From assembly GCF_016097415.1 (NCBI RefSeq), contig NZ_JAEHGE010000001.1:521001-585000 (forward strand): a DNA stretch of 64,000 nucleotides. The letters run 5' to 3'. The position numbers and the translations under genes were made by a program. The notes under the pieces were generated by a model. That model saw nothing but the letters and a program-made list of their open reading frames with translations. It made no database searches and was not told the DNA's origin. Positions 41,508 to 51,031 of the stretch are shown in pieces (the first letter of the stretch is position 1; every line of letters begins with the position of its first letter). This DNA is from a sulfur-oxidizing endosymbiont of Gigantopelta aegis. Lineage in GTDB: Bacteria; Pseudomonadota; Gammaproteobacteria; GRL18.

Positions 41508-41913
41508 AAATCAGAGTCTTACACCATAAGTCGCTAGAATCACTCTTTTCCGAGCTGGAACTTGATTTAACGGCTCTGAAAGATGATTTTAAGGAATACA
41601 AAGAATCTGGAAATCCACCTAGTGTAACTTTGGGCGTGACGTACTTTATAATCATCCCAACACGTTACCCATTGTGCGTCAGGAAAAAATCTCACATATT
41701 CACCTGAAAGAGCCTGATGAACCATGGCATTTTCGTGTGCTTCAGTTTAACAGAACAAGTGACACTCATTTAGTTTATTGTCGAGGCTTTTATAATGAAA
41801 ACTGTTATTTACTCATGGCATTACTATCTCCAGATGCACACAATCAAGCGCTAAACCGCACCATTATGTTTAACCTTGGCAAAATGGCTGAACAATTTAG
41901 AAACAAATATTAA
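41504..41913 (+). pseudogene. YafO-like toxin, one base lost
   Basis: GTG start at 41504. It reads MKIRVLHHKSLESLFSELEL to PPSVTLGV, where the frame changes near 41630. Adding one T (ACTTTTGGGCGT) gives SVTFGRDVLYNHPNTLPIVR and joins 41674-41913 (HIHLKEPDEPWHFRVLQFNR; DTHLVYCRGFYNENCYLLMA; LLSPDAHNQALN). The restored protein, about 136 aa, matches the YafO family of ribosome-dependent mRNA interferases. If the frameshift is real, the antitoxin stands alone. Confidence 0.75.
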
Positions 41914-41916
41914 AAC

Positions 41917-42362
41917 ACACTAATATTATTTTACTGGGTGGCGTTGGCTTAGGAAAAACGCATCTGGCCACCGCCTTAGGTCATCATGCCTGTCTCAATG
42001 GAAAACGGGTCTTGTTTACAAATACGGTGGATGCCATTAATTCACTCATTGTGGCACAGAAATCGGGTCGTTTGAAACTGGAAATGCGCAAATACATTAA
42101 ACCTGAAATCCTCATTTTAGACGAACTGGGCTACTTACCCATTGATAAGAATGGAGCCGATATGCTGTTTCAAATCATCTCTGGTCGTTATGAAGTGGGC
42201 TCAACGGTGATCACCACCAATCGTGCCTTTAAGGACTGGCCAGAGATCTTTAACAATGACAGCACATTGACCTCAGCATTGCTGGATAGATTACTGCATC
42301 ATGCTCAGACAGTGGTTATTGAAGGAAAAAGCTATCGTATGAAAGATCAGATTGAAAGTTAA
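41917..42362 (+). pseudogene. IstB-like ATPase fragment of an IS21-family element (5' end missing)
   Basis: Begins within the Walker A region, NIILLGGVGLGKTHLATALG, right after the toxin gene. It runs through Walker B ILILDELGYLPIDKNGADML and the arginine-finger region SALLDRLLHHAQTVVIEGKS to a normal end, MKDQIES. The first 80-100 residues and the partner IstA transposase are absent, so this is a truncated remnant. An in-frame ATG at 42012 would give only 116 aa. Confidence 0.8.
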
Positions 42363-42752
42363 AGGAAAGTCATTCAAATCCCAGATCATGACTTGATCTG
42401 GGAATCATTGAGGTGATCTGGCCGAAACAATTTCAAATGGCCAACTCTTTACAAATTCACAAGACCGCTGTCACTATGTTGAATCATTCTTATCTTTTCT
42501 TGACAAGAATGACAAGCTGGGGAAATCCCTGATTAATGTTCCAAAGGCATTTCAATTTCAGTTAATAAAAAGCGAATTTTTTAGAGGATTGGGGGGGTGT
42601 GCCCGGCCGGCGCTATAGCCTCGGTGAGTTTCATCGGGGCTTTTCGCTTTCTGATGTTGGAAAAACCTTCATACCCCGTCCTGTATACCCAACACCCACA
42701 TGATCGCGACCAGTATCACAATATCTGTTGTCTATAAAAAACCAGAGATTTT
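42363..42752. other. Intergenic region after the istB remnant
   Basis: 390 bp with no gene. At 42585-42660 there is an unusually G/C-rich stretch (G7 run, CCCGGCCGGCG) unlike its surroundings; it may be the far end of the IS21 element. The rest contains nothing recognisable. Confidence 0.4.
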
Positions 42753-43625
42753 TTATTCTCCCTTTAGTGTTTTCATCGACATTTCTTCTAGAAGAGACTT
42801 ATTCTTTATTGGGAAATCTTTATAGTATTCGACCCGCTTCATTTCAGAATTTAGCTTTTCACCCTCTTTAAGTTCTTCAGTGATGATTTTATTAACCAGA
42901 GCTAATTCATAATTAGGGTCAAGTGCTAGTGCTTTATCAAAATACTGGATAGCCAAGGCTTTTTGTCCCATTTGAGAGTAACAAATTCCAATATTACCAT
43001 GACAGGCAACATGGCCTGGTTCTTTTTTAATTAAGCTGGAAAATAAATCAATGGCTTCAGGATATGATTTTGCAGACATGAGATTAAATGCCTCATCAAA
43101 ATCATGCAGGTTTTGGCAGTATTGCTCTAGGCTGGTATTTTCTCCTTTTTTTAACATCACTCTGGCATCATTAATTAACTTTTCAGCCTGCGTGTAACAC
43201 TCCGTATCATAACAGGTCAGCTCATGCATTTTATCAATAGTTTCTACCATTTTATGTAATAGAGCACCTTTAAAATAAGCTATAGCTAAATTTAAATAAG
43301 ATGGGGCAAACTTAGGATCATGCACAATGGATTTTTCTAAAGCAATAATGCCCTGCTTAGGATGACCCGATGTGACATAAAGCAGCCCATAGGCATAATA
43401 AACATACCCAACATCAGGGTGTGTCGATAAGATTTGATTTAATAGTTTTTCAGCTTCATGGTAATTTTTTTCTTGAATTAAATGTATTGCAAAAGCGATC
43501 CGTTCATCCAATTGATTTTGCTGTTTTTTTAAAAACTCTTTTTTCTTTATCTCTAATTCCCGCTTTTTTCTTTTAGCGGCTTTCAGTTGCAATTTTTTCT
43601 GTTTTTGTTGTTGGTTTTTTGCCAT
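42753..43625 (-). CDS. Tetratricopeptide-repeat protein
   Basis: 290 aa, cytoplasmic (no signal peptide). Residues 1-38 are a highly basic Lys/Gln-rich coiled coil (NQQQKQKKLQLKAAKRKKRE). TPR units follow at about 42-150 (NYHEAEKLLNQILSTHPDVG, PKQGIIALEKSIVHDPKFAP) and 185-260 (GNIGICYSQMGQKALAIQYF, DKALALDPNYELA). TPRs mediate protein contacts; the basic tail may bind nucleic acid or ribosomes. Target unknown. It is a single gene bordered by the mobile-element region and the tRNA gene. Confidence 0.85.
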   Translation of the reverse strand: MAKNQQQKQKKLQLKAAKRKKRELEIKKKEFLKKQQNQLDERIAFAIHLIQEKNYHEAEKLLNQILSTHPDVGYVYYAYGLLYVTSGHPKQGIIALEKSIVHDPKFAPSYLNLAIAYFKGALLHKMVETIDKMHELTCYDTECYTQAEKLINDARVMLKKGENTSLEQYCQNLHDFDEAFNLMSAKSYPEAIDLFSSLIKKEPGHVACHGNIGICYSQMGQKALAIQYFDKALALDPNYELALVNKIITEELKEGEKLNSEMKRVEYYKDFPIKNKSLLEEMSMKTLKGE

Positions 43626-43646
43626 TGTGACCTATCTTGTATTCAC

Positions 43647-43686
43647 ACTTTCAGCGTGGGCACAAAAAGCGTGTCCACCCTACATT
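43647..43686. repeat. GTGGGCA hairpin repeat, copy R2
   Basis: ACTTTCAGCGTGGGCACAAA followed by AAGCGTGTCCACCCTAC. Lies just upstream of the TPR gene. Same unit as 23545-23582. Confidence 0.8.
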
Positions 43687-43854
43687 TATCTGCAAGTGAT
43701 ATATTGTAGAACAGAACAATACCGTTAATTATTATCCAGAACTCAGCTTAAGTACATATTATTAAATACTAAGACATTTTACAGCATGGGGTGCAATATG
43801 CACAATAATCATTGGCAAGAGAAAAAGTGTCTATGAGACCAGAATAACTGTATA

Positions 43855-43941
43855 TGGTGCCCAGGAGAGGACTTGAACCTCCACGCCCCGAAGAGCACTA
43901 GCACCTGAAGCTAGCGTGTCTACCAATTTCACCACCTGGGC
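43855..43941 (-). tRNA. tRNA-Leu (anticodon CAG)
   Basis: 87 nt including an encoded CCA end. Acceptor stem GCCCAGG pairs with CCTGGGC; D-arm GGTGGTGAAATTGGTAGACA; anticodon stem CTAGC/GCTAG with loop TTCAGGT giving anticodon CAG (reads CUG). A long class II variable arm (TGCTCTTCGGGGCG) and T-arm GGTTCAAGTCC are present. A decayed partial copy lies at 32825-32887. Confidence 0.96.
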
Positions 43942-44208
43942 AATAGGTTGGCATGGCTGTGAGTAGCCACGGTTGGATTGGAACGGAAATTATACTGCGT
44001 TTTTATTTAAAATGCTTGTTTTTTCTCTCTTGAAATAATCTTTCATTCTCCTTTTCATTGATATAAGTCCTGATTTTTTTCATTTCAATGCTATAATTTA
44101 TAACACACCAATATAACATAGCTCAATTTTCATTGGATACAGTGATGGCTTACTCTCAAGTCACCTGCTTTTACTTCATATCCGGCTTTTAAACTATGGT
44201 TTTCTCTA

Positions 44209-46731
44209 GTGAATAATTATAAGTGGCATTTAGCCATTATTACTTTTGTATTACTCAGTATTACATCAGTTTTCATCTTTTATGATGAGGATAAAAATTT
44301 CCTTACAGAACAGACTAGCTCTCAAATTGATGAGCTTTTACGCCTTAGTTTAAATGAGGACAACCCCTTTGAAGAAGATGCATCTTTCGATGCTCAGGCT
44401 GCAGAACAACTCCGCAAACACAAAATTATCACGCTGATTAAAACCCTTGAGACTCAGGCAGAAAAAGTAAGCCTGATGGCAGAATCACATTTGGACACTC
44501 GAAAGACTCTATTTTTAATGCTGATTTTATTAATATTTGTTTATTTAAGTTACGTACTTTTAAAAGTGCTGAATACTTCAAAACGCATTGAAGCCTCTAA
44601 TATTCGCATTAAATCCGAAATTACAAAAATTCAGACCACCTTTTCTTCTATAGGTGATGCAGTGATCACCACTGATCGCAATGGCTTAATCGATTATATG
44701 AACCCATCGGCTAAGGAATTGACCAATTATTATCTCAAAGAAAAATGCAACACCCCTATTAATATCGTTTTTAAGATATTTAATGAGAATAATTATCTAT
44801 TGCCTGATCCGAATGCTCAGGCCATTAAAGAAGAGCGGCTCATTAAAGGTAAGCAGAATATATTCTTGCAGCGTCGTGGTGGTAGCAGATTGCCCATCAT
44901 CTATACTATTGCCCCTATTCATGACTCCGACAATACCACGATAGGCACGATTATTGTTTTTCATGATACCAGTGAAACACACAAGCTGACCAAGGCCTTA
45001 TCGTGGCAGGCAACTCATGATGCGCTCACCAAACTGCCTAATCGCACTTTGCTTAAAGATAAGCTTGAATCTTCACTTGAAAAAGCCAGAGAAAATCAAA
45101 CCTTACTGACGTTATTTTTTATAGATCTTGATGATTTTAAACCGGTAAATGATGAATATGGCCATGCTCAGGGTGATAAAGTGCTACAAATTATTTCCCA
45201 GCGTTTATTAACCGTGATCCGCAATGAGGATATGGTGGCACGACTCGGTGGTGATGAATTTGTCATCACCTTGCTTTCATTCAATGAGCCCAGTGAAATC
45301 ACTAAGGCGCTTGAGCGTGTGATGTCAACAATTTCCCAGCCTATTCCTGTCGGTAGTGCCAATGTTATTCTCAGTGCCAGCATTGGCGTTAGCATTTTTC
45401 CCGATGATAACTCTGATGCAGACACTCTTTTACGTCATGCTGATCAGTCCATGTATATTGCCAAACAGAAAGGTCGTAATCAATATCATTTCTTTGATGT
45501 CGAATCCAATCAGGTTTCTACACAAAAAGAAAGCCAACGCCAACGACTTGAGCAAGCGTTAGATAATGATGAATTTTTTCTTGTCTATCAGCCCAAGGTT
45601 AATATGCGTACCGGTCATATTTATGGCTTTGAAGCACTGATTCGTTGGCAACATCCCGAAGAAGGTGTCATTTTACCCGTCAATTTCATTCCTCTCTGCG
45701 AAGAAAGTGATTTGATTGTGCGTATCGGTGACTGGGTATTTACCCAATCCCTCAATCAACTAAGCTTATGGTTAAAATCTGGATTTGATTTTCGTCTGGC
45801 GATCAATATAGCCCCTCGACAATTTGAACAAACTAATTTTATTCAAAAATTGGATGATTTACTCGCTCTATACCCTGACATTTCAGCGAGTCTGATTGAG
45901 CTTGAAGTGCTTGAATCCGCTGCTCTGCAAGATACTGGACGAGTCAGTGAAATTATTAAAGCGTGTCATCAACGCGATATTAGTATTGCATTAGATGATT
46001 TTGGCTCTGGTTATGCATCACTGTCCTACTTAAAGCAACTACCGGCTAACCAACTTAAAATTGATAAGTCCTTTGTACTGGATATGCTCACCGATGAAGG
46101 CGATCTGGCCATTGTTGAAGGCATTATCAGTCTGGCAGGCATTTTTAAGCGTCAGGTGATTGCCGAAGGTGTGGAAACACGTGAGCATGGGGTCATGTTA
46201 TTACGCCTTGGCTGTGATATGGCTCAGGGGTATGGTATATCCAGGCCCATGACTCATGACAAGGTACTGGACTGGTCAAAAAACTGGAGCCCCGATCCTA
46301 ATTGGTTATTATGGTCTGAAACCAGTTGGGATATTTCAGACTTTCCACTCTTAATTGCTCATAGTGATCACTTTACAGGTATCAATGAGGTAATTAAGTC
46401 AATTTATGCTTATCATGAGAAAGAGGATGAATTATTTGATTTAGTCGGTCATCATCACTGTCGCTTGGGTAAATGGTATTACGATATAGGCAAAGAAAAG
46501 TATCAGCATCTGAATTGCTTTCAAACCCTGGGAAAGCCACATAAAGAAGCGCATGAACTTGCCAAGCATTTATTGCAGTTGTGCCATAATGGCAAGCAAA
46601 ATAAGGCCATTGAACAAATACCACAATTAATTACACTGCGTGATAAGGTGATTGATAAGCTGAATGATTTACAACAAGAAATTTTGGAGCAACATGATAA
46701 AAAAACGGGTGACTCAGACTATATGAGCTAG
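44209..46731 (+). CDS. PAS-GGDEF-EAL-CZB cyclic-di-GMP protein
   Basis: 840 aa, GTG start (the nearby ATG stops at once). N-terminal helix at 8-25 and second helix at about 104-122 enclose a periplasmic loop. PAS at about 145-260 (IGDAVITTDRNGLIDYMNPS). GGDEF domain at about 270-430 with intact VARLGGDEFVITL. EAL domain at about 445-690 (GFEALIRWQHPEEG, DDFGSGYASLSYLKQLP). C-terminal CZB zinc-binding domain at about 720-800, with H-x-G-W-like ligands (HHHCRLGKWYYDIGKEKY, His in PHKEAHELAKH). Both catalytic signatures look functional, so it may make and degrade c-di-GMP under zinc or redox control through CZB. Confidence 0.92.
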   Translation: MNNYKWHLAIITFVLLSITSVFIFYDEDKNFLTEQTSSQIDELLRLSLNEDNPFEEDASFDAQAAEQLRKHKIITLIKTLETQAEKVSLMAESHLDTRKTLFLMLILLIFVYLSYVLLKVLNTSKRIEASNIRIKSEITKIQTTFSSIGDAVITTDRNGLIDYMNPSAKELTNYYLKEKCNTPINIVFKIFNENNYLLPDPNAQAIKEERLIKGKQNIFLQRRGGSRLPIIYTIAPIHDSDNTTIGTIIVFHDTSETHKLTKALSWQATHDALTKLPNRTLLKDKLESSLEKARENQTLLTLFFIDLDDFKPVNDEYGHAQGDKVLQIISQRLLTVIRNEDMVARLGGDEFVITLLSFNEPSEITKALERVMSTISQPIPVGSANVILSASIGVSIFPDDNSDADTLLRHADQSMYIAKQKGRNQYHFFDVESNQVSTQKESQRQRLEQALDNDEFFLVYQPKVNMRTGHIYGFEALIRWQHPEEGVILPVNFIPLCEESDLIVRIGDWVFTQSLNQLSLWLKSGFDFRLAINIAPRQFEQTNFIQKLDDLLALYPDISASLIELEVLESAALQDTGRVSEIIKACHQRDISIALDDFGSGYASLSYLKQLPANQLKIDKSFVLDMLTDEGDLAIVEGIISLAGIFKRQVIAEGVETREHGVMLLRLGCDMAQGYGISRPMTHDKVLDWSKNWSPDPNWLLWSETSWDISDFPLLIAHSDHFTGINEVIKSIYAYHEKEDELFDLVGHHHCRLGKWYYDIGKEKYQHLNCFQTLGKPHKEAHELAKHLLQLCHNGKQNKAIEQIPQLITLRDKVIDKLNDLQQEILEQHDKKTGDSDYMS

Positions 46732-46765
46732 GGTGGGCATGGTTTTATCTGCCCACCCTACATTT
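46729..46765. terminator. Hairpin repeat R3 between convergent genes
   Basis: TAGGGTGGGCA, loop TGGTTTTATC, TGCCCACCCTA: a perfect 11-bp stem beginning at the stop codon of the GGDEF-EAL gene. It belongs to the dispersed GTGGGCA repeat family and probably ends transcription in both directions. Confidence 0.65.
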
Positions 46766-46771
46766 AAGTCC

Positions 46772-47857
46772 TTATACTAAGGCTCTGGCCTTCATGTAAG
46801 CCTGTTCACTGACACGACTCCATTGTGCGACATTATTTTTAAATTCAGAAAATGAAGTATATATTTTCTTTGATAGCGCATCATGCTCACCGACTTTTGC
46901 TACTACGTCATTTGATAGCGCATGTAATTTCTTCACCACATCATCCGGATATTGGCGCATTTCCACTTTATGCTTAGTAATAAGTGTCTGTAAGGCCTGA
47001 TTGTTTTTTGCCGTATAATCTGCCAGCATATCCTGATTGGCCACACGACAAGCGGCACGAACAATCACTTGCAAATCTTTAGGTAGCTTATTAAAAGCAT
47101 CCTTATTGATCATCGCTTCCATGGTTGAACCGGGCTCATGCCAACCGGGGTGATAGTAAAATTTGGCTACTTTATACAAACCAAAGGCCATATCATTATA
47201 CGGACCTACCCATTCTGTAGCATCAATCGCACCTGATTGCATGGAGGTATAAATTTCACCGCCGGGCAAGGTTACGGGTGTGCCTCCGGCTTGCTTCAGC
47301 ACTTCACCACCCAGTCCGGGAATGCGCATTTTTAAGCCTTTTAGATCACTAAGGCTATTGATCTCTTTATTAAACCAACCACCCATTTGCACGCCGGTAT
47401 TACCTGCAGCGTTAGGGATGAGATTGAATTTATCATAGAGTTCTTCCCATAACGCCATGCCGCCGCCATGATAGAGCCAGCCATTCATTTCCTGTGCGGT
47501 TAAACCAAAGGGAACGGAGGTAAAAAATTGCGTAGCAGGATGTTTGCCTTTCCAATAATAAGCGCCACTATGTCCCATTTCTGCTGTGCCACGGGAAACG
47601 GCATCAAACACTTCTAATGCCGGGACAATTTCATTGGCACCATAAACTTTTACCTTCATCCGGCCACCACTCATTTCATTGATGGTTTTAGCAAGAAAGT
47701 TTGCCCCTGTGCCAAGGCCGGGGAAGTTTTTTGGCCATGAGGTGACCATTTTCCACTTGATGGTTTTAGCCGCTGTGGCTGTCTGAATACCGCCCACCAT
47801 GCCTGCAGTGGCAACAGAACCTGCACCCACGCCTTTTATAAAGTCACGTCTTTTCAT
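46772..47857 (-). CDS. TRAP transporter substrate-binding protein (DctP family), Tat-exported
   Basis: 361 aa from ATG 47857, chosen because it places a twin-arginine signal at the N-terminus (MKRRDFIKGVGAGSVATAGM). The mature part is DctP/TakP-like: WKMVTSWPKNFPGLGTGANF, LKMRIPGLGGEVLKQAGGTP, SGAIDATEWVGPYNDMAFGL, the signatures of the 2-oxo-acid-type receptors. No DctQ or DctM membrane gene is adjacent, so the partner must be elsewhere. Likely ligand a carboxylate. Confidence 0.9.
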   Translation of the reverse strand: MKRRDFIKGVGAGSVATAGMVGGIQTATAAKTIKWKMVTSWPKNFPGLGTGANFLAKTINEMSGGRMKVKVYGANEIVPALEVFDAVSRGTAEMGHSGAYYWKGKHPATQFFTSVPFGLTAQEMNGWLYHGGGMALWEELYDKFNLIPNAAGNTGVQMGGWFNKEINSLSDLKGLKMRIPGLGGEVLKQAGGTPVTLPGGEIYTSMQSGAIDATEWVGPYNDMAFGLYKVAKFYYHPGWHEPGSTMEAMINKDAFNKLPKDLQVIVRAACRVANQDMLADYTAKNNQALQTLITKHKVEMRQYPDDVVKKLHALSNDVVAKVGEHDALSKKIYTSFSEFKNNVAQWSRVSEQAYMKARALV

Positions 47858-47910
47858 TATTTGTCCTTGTTTGTCCTGTTTTTTTTCAATCGTTATACCC
47901 GTACTACTTA

Positions 47911-50181
47911 TCACAAATCAAGTTTGGCCACATTTAACATCAACCAACGAGTACCATGGGTATCGAAACTCACTTGAACTCTGGCACGAGCTCCTGAGCC
48001 TTCAACGTCTACCACCATCCCTTCACCAAACTTTTTATGGCTCACGCTTTGGCCAATATAAACGCCATCTTCTTCGTCACTGGAAAATTTACTGGCATTA
48101 TGATTAAACCTGCCAGCACCATAAGCACCTTGACGATTTTCCACCACTGCTCTCACTTGAGAAACAAGGGAAGCTGGAATTTCTGTTAAAAACTGTGAGG
48201 GACGAGCCAATTCACTGCGCCCATAAATGGTACGGCTTTCCGCATGACTCAGGTGTAATTGCTGGCGTGCACGGGTGATACCAACATAACAAAGGCGTCG
48301 TTCTTCTTCAAGCCTGCCACCGACATAATCTTGCAGGGCATTTTTATGCGGGAACAAGCCCTGCTCCAAGCCACTAAGGAACACCAGCTCAAATTCTAAG
48401 CCCTTGGCACTATGCAATGACATGAGTTGCACACAGTCCTGCCATTCATCAGCCTGACCTTCACCCGCTTCCAGTGCTGCATGGGCTAAAAATTCAGCCA
48501 TAGGGCTTAAATTGTTCGTATCATCCTCTTCCTGCACTTCATCTCTTGCTTCCAACATGGCATCCAATAGGGGATCACCTTGTTCATCAAAGCGTTTGGC
48601 CGCGTTGACCAATTCATCTAAGTTTTCTACCCGCGCCTGAGAGCGTTCGGAGTTTTCTTTGCCATGATGTTCTTTGAGCATGGACGCTTCAACAATATGA
48701 GTCACTTGCTCAGTCAGGTTCAGACTATCCTGAGTGGCCTCACCGGCATCGATTTGAAGTTCTTCTATCAAGTCGATGAATTTCTGTACTGAAGTTGCAG
48801 CACGGGCAGTGAGGCCTTGGTTAGCAGCGAGTTCCACAGCCGTTTGCCAGAGATTTTGTTGCTTTTCTTTGGCAACCTGACGAATATTATCTACGGTGCG
48901 CTGGCCAATGCCCCGGGTCGGGGTGTTGATGATACGTTCGAATGCTGCATCATCCTCACGATTGGCGATCAGGCGCATATAGGCTAGGGCATCTTTAATT
49001 TCGGCGCGATCATAGAAGCGCAAACCACCATACACTCGATAGGGTACACCGCGTTTGACCAGTTCATATTCATGGGGCTGGGACTGCGCATTGGAGCGGT
49101 ACAAAATCGCGATATCACTGCGTTTGCCGCCATTTTCTATCCATTTTTCAATTTGTCCACAAACATAAGCCGCTTCGTCAATTTCATTGAAGGCACGATA
49201 AATTTGTAATAATTCACCTTCACTGTCTTCGGTCCAAAGCTGCTTGCCCATACGATCACTATTGTTCGCAATCACAGCATTCGCTGCATCGAGGATATTG
49301 CCCGTCGAGCGGTAATTTTGTTCCAGACGCACGGTTTCGGTGCTACCGGATTTAAAGTCTTCACTGAACTCACGGATGTGTTCTATTTTGGCACCACGCC
49401 AGCCATAGATGGATTGATCATCATCACCCACTACCATGGTGGTCATTTGGGTTTCCGGAAGGTTATTACCACTGAGCACTTTTAACCAGGCATATTGAAT
49501 GGTATTGGTGTCTTGAAACTCATCGACTAAGAGGTGGCTGAAACGTTGTTGATAATGTTTCAAGACATGGGGTTTATACAACCAAAGCTCATGGGCGCGG
49601 AGTAACAGTTCGGCAAAGTCCACCATGCCGGTGCGCTGACATAGCGCTTCATATTGTTGATAGACATCCAGCATGAATTCACGATTATGCAGTTCACGTT
49701 GATTGACTTGAGCTGCTCTGCGACCATCGTCCTTGCACTCATTGACAAACCATTGCGTTTCACGAGGTGGGTGTTTTTTATCATCAATACCCATCTCTTT
49801 CATGATACGTTTGATCAGACGCAGTTGATCATCACTATCAATGATCTGAAAGTTTTCTAATAAGTTAGCATCTTGCCAATGGGAGCGTAAGAGCCGATGC
49901 GCCAGACCATGAAATGTCCCTACCCACATATTTCTAACAGGTGTTTTTAGCAGGTTTTCGATACGAAAACGCATTTCACCCGCGGCCTTGTTAGTAAAGG
50001 TCACCGCCATAATACTATAGGGTGAGACATTTTCAACCTGCACTAACCAGGCAATGCGATGCACTAATACACGCGTTTTGCCACTGCCTGCCCCTGCCAA
50101 AACCAGGGTGTTTTGTGCTTCCGAACAAACTGCCGCGCGTTGGGCTTTGTTCAAAGGATCAATTATTTGGGAAATATCCAT
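47911..50181 (-). CDS. uvrD: DNA helicase II, UvrD
   Basis: 3'-5' SF1A helicase of nucleotide-excision and mismatch repair, 756 aa (E. coli UvrD is 720). Motif I AGAGSGKTRVLVHRI near residue 29, motif II VDEFQDTN near 223, motif III VGDDDQSIYGWRGA, motif IV VRLEQNYRS, motif V LMSLHSAKGLEFELVFL, motif VI VGITRARQQL. The C-terminal tail includes VSHKKFGEGMVVDVEGSG, the UvrD/PcrA tudor-like end. It runs in the same direction as the TRAP gene, which starts 53 bp later. Confidence 0.96.
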   Translation of the reverse strand: MDISQIIDPLNKAQRAAVCSEAQNTLVLAGAGSGKTRVLVHRIAWLVQVENVSPYSIMAVTFTNKAAGEMRFRIENLLKTPVRNMWVGTFHGLAHRLLRSHWQDANLLENFQIIDSDDQLRLIKRIMKEMGIDDKKHPPRETQWFVNECKDDGRRAAQVNQRELHNREFMLDVYQQYEALCQRTGMVDFAELLLRAHELWLYKPHVLKHYQQRFSHLLVDEFQDTNTIQYAWLKVLSGNNLPETQMTTMVVGDDDQSIYGWRGAKIEHIREFSEDFKSGSTETVRLEQNYRSTGNILDAANAVIANNSDRMGKQLWTEDSEGELLQIYRAFNEIDEAAYVCGQIEKWIENGGKRSDIAILYRSNAQSQPHEYELVKRGVPYRVYGGLRFYDRAEIKDALAYMRLIANREDDAAFERIINTPTRGIGQRTVDNIRQVAKEKQQNLWQTAVELAANQGLTARAATSVQKFIDLIEELQIDAGEATQDSLNLTEQVTHIVEASMLKEHHGKENSERSQARVENLDELVNAAKRFDEQGDPLLDAMLEARDEVQEEDDTNNLSPMAEFLAHAALEAGEGQADEWQDCVQLMSLHSAKGLEFELVFLSGLEQGLFPHKNALQDYVGGRLEEERRLCYVGITRARQQLHLSHAESRTIYGRSELARPSQFLTEIPASLVSQVRAVVENRQGAYGAGRFNHNASKFSSDEEDGVYIGQSVSHKKFGEGMVVDVEGSGARARVQVSFDTHGTRWLMLNVAKLDL

Positions 50182-50275
50182 AACTTAGAAATACACGCCT
50201 TATCTTAAGGTTTAGGTTCAACGTTCATCATGATTATAGGGAGGTGTTTATTAATGTGCAATATTCAATGTGGAT

Positions 50276-50998
50276 TTATTCGGGCATTGCATCCTGGCTA
50301 ACAAGCACTTCAAGTGATTGTTTGGCTAGAATTTGGGCTATTGGCAGGGAAGTTTCGTTATTTTCCAAGCCTTCTTTTTCCAACCTTTCTATTTCCAACC
50401 ACTGCCTCACTGCCTCTTTTTTACCACTGCCCGTCACGAGGATAAGCACTTGCTCACTCAATGCAATGGTTTTCAGGCTCAGGCTGACACGTTCTGAGGG
50501 CGGTTTTGGGGAGTTATAAACGGCATGGGTGAGTGCATTTTTGTCGTGCTGATGACCGGGGAATAAGCTAGCCGTATGACCATCTTCACCCATGCCTAAT
50601 AAGACCATATCAAAGGGTAAAAAGTCTTTAATGGTTTCAGCATAATCACTTGCACCGTCTTTAGCGCCAAGTTCTGCTTTGATTGGGTGGTAATTTTCTC
50701 GAGGAAAATCAGGTGTATTTTCCAGCCAGTTTTGTTCGATCATTAGACTATTACGTTCTGGATCATTGTCGGGCAGACAACGTTCATCACCAATAAATAA
50801 TTGCCATTTTGACCAGTCTAAATCATGCTCTGCAAGCAATTGATATACTTGTTTGGGTGATGTGCCTCCGGCGAGGACTAGCTTAAATACATCACGTTGA
50901 GCGATTGCTTTTTGTGCGCTGTGGATAATTTTATCCGTAGCTGTTTGCGCAACGGTTTCGTGATTGTCGAATACTTGCCAATGGGTTTTATGAGTCAT
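50276..50998 (-). CDS. pgl: 6-phosphogluconolactonase
   Basis: Hydrolyses 6-phosphogluconolactone in the oxidative pentose phosphate and Entner-Doudoroff pathways. 240 aa of the DevB/Pgl type. Motifs: LVLAGGTSPKQVYQLL, FIGDERCLPDNDPERN, MVLLGMGEDGHTASLFPGHQ. It sits 34 bp after glk, in one direction, suggesting a glucose-utilisation operon. Confidence 0.94.
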   Translation of the reverse strand: MTHKTHWQVFDNHETVAQTATDKIIHSAQKAIAQRDVFKLVLAGGTSPKQVYQLLAEHDLDWSKWQLFIGDERCLPDNDPERNSLMIEQNWLENTPDFPRENYHPIKAELGAKDGASDYAETIKDFLPFDMVLLGMGEDGHTASLFPGHQHDKNALTHAVYNSPKPPSERVSLSLKTIALSEQVLILVTGSGKKEAVRQWLEIERLEKEGLENNETSLPIAQILAKQSLEVLVSQDAMPE

Positions 50999-51031
50999 AG
51001 TTTATTAGAGTTTTTGAGAGTTGATATCAGT

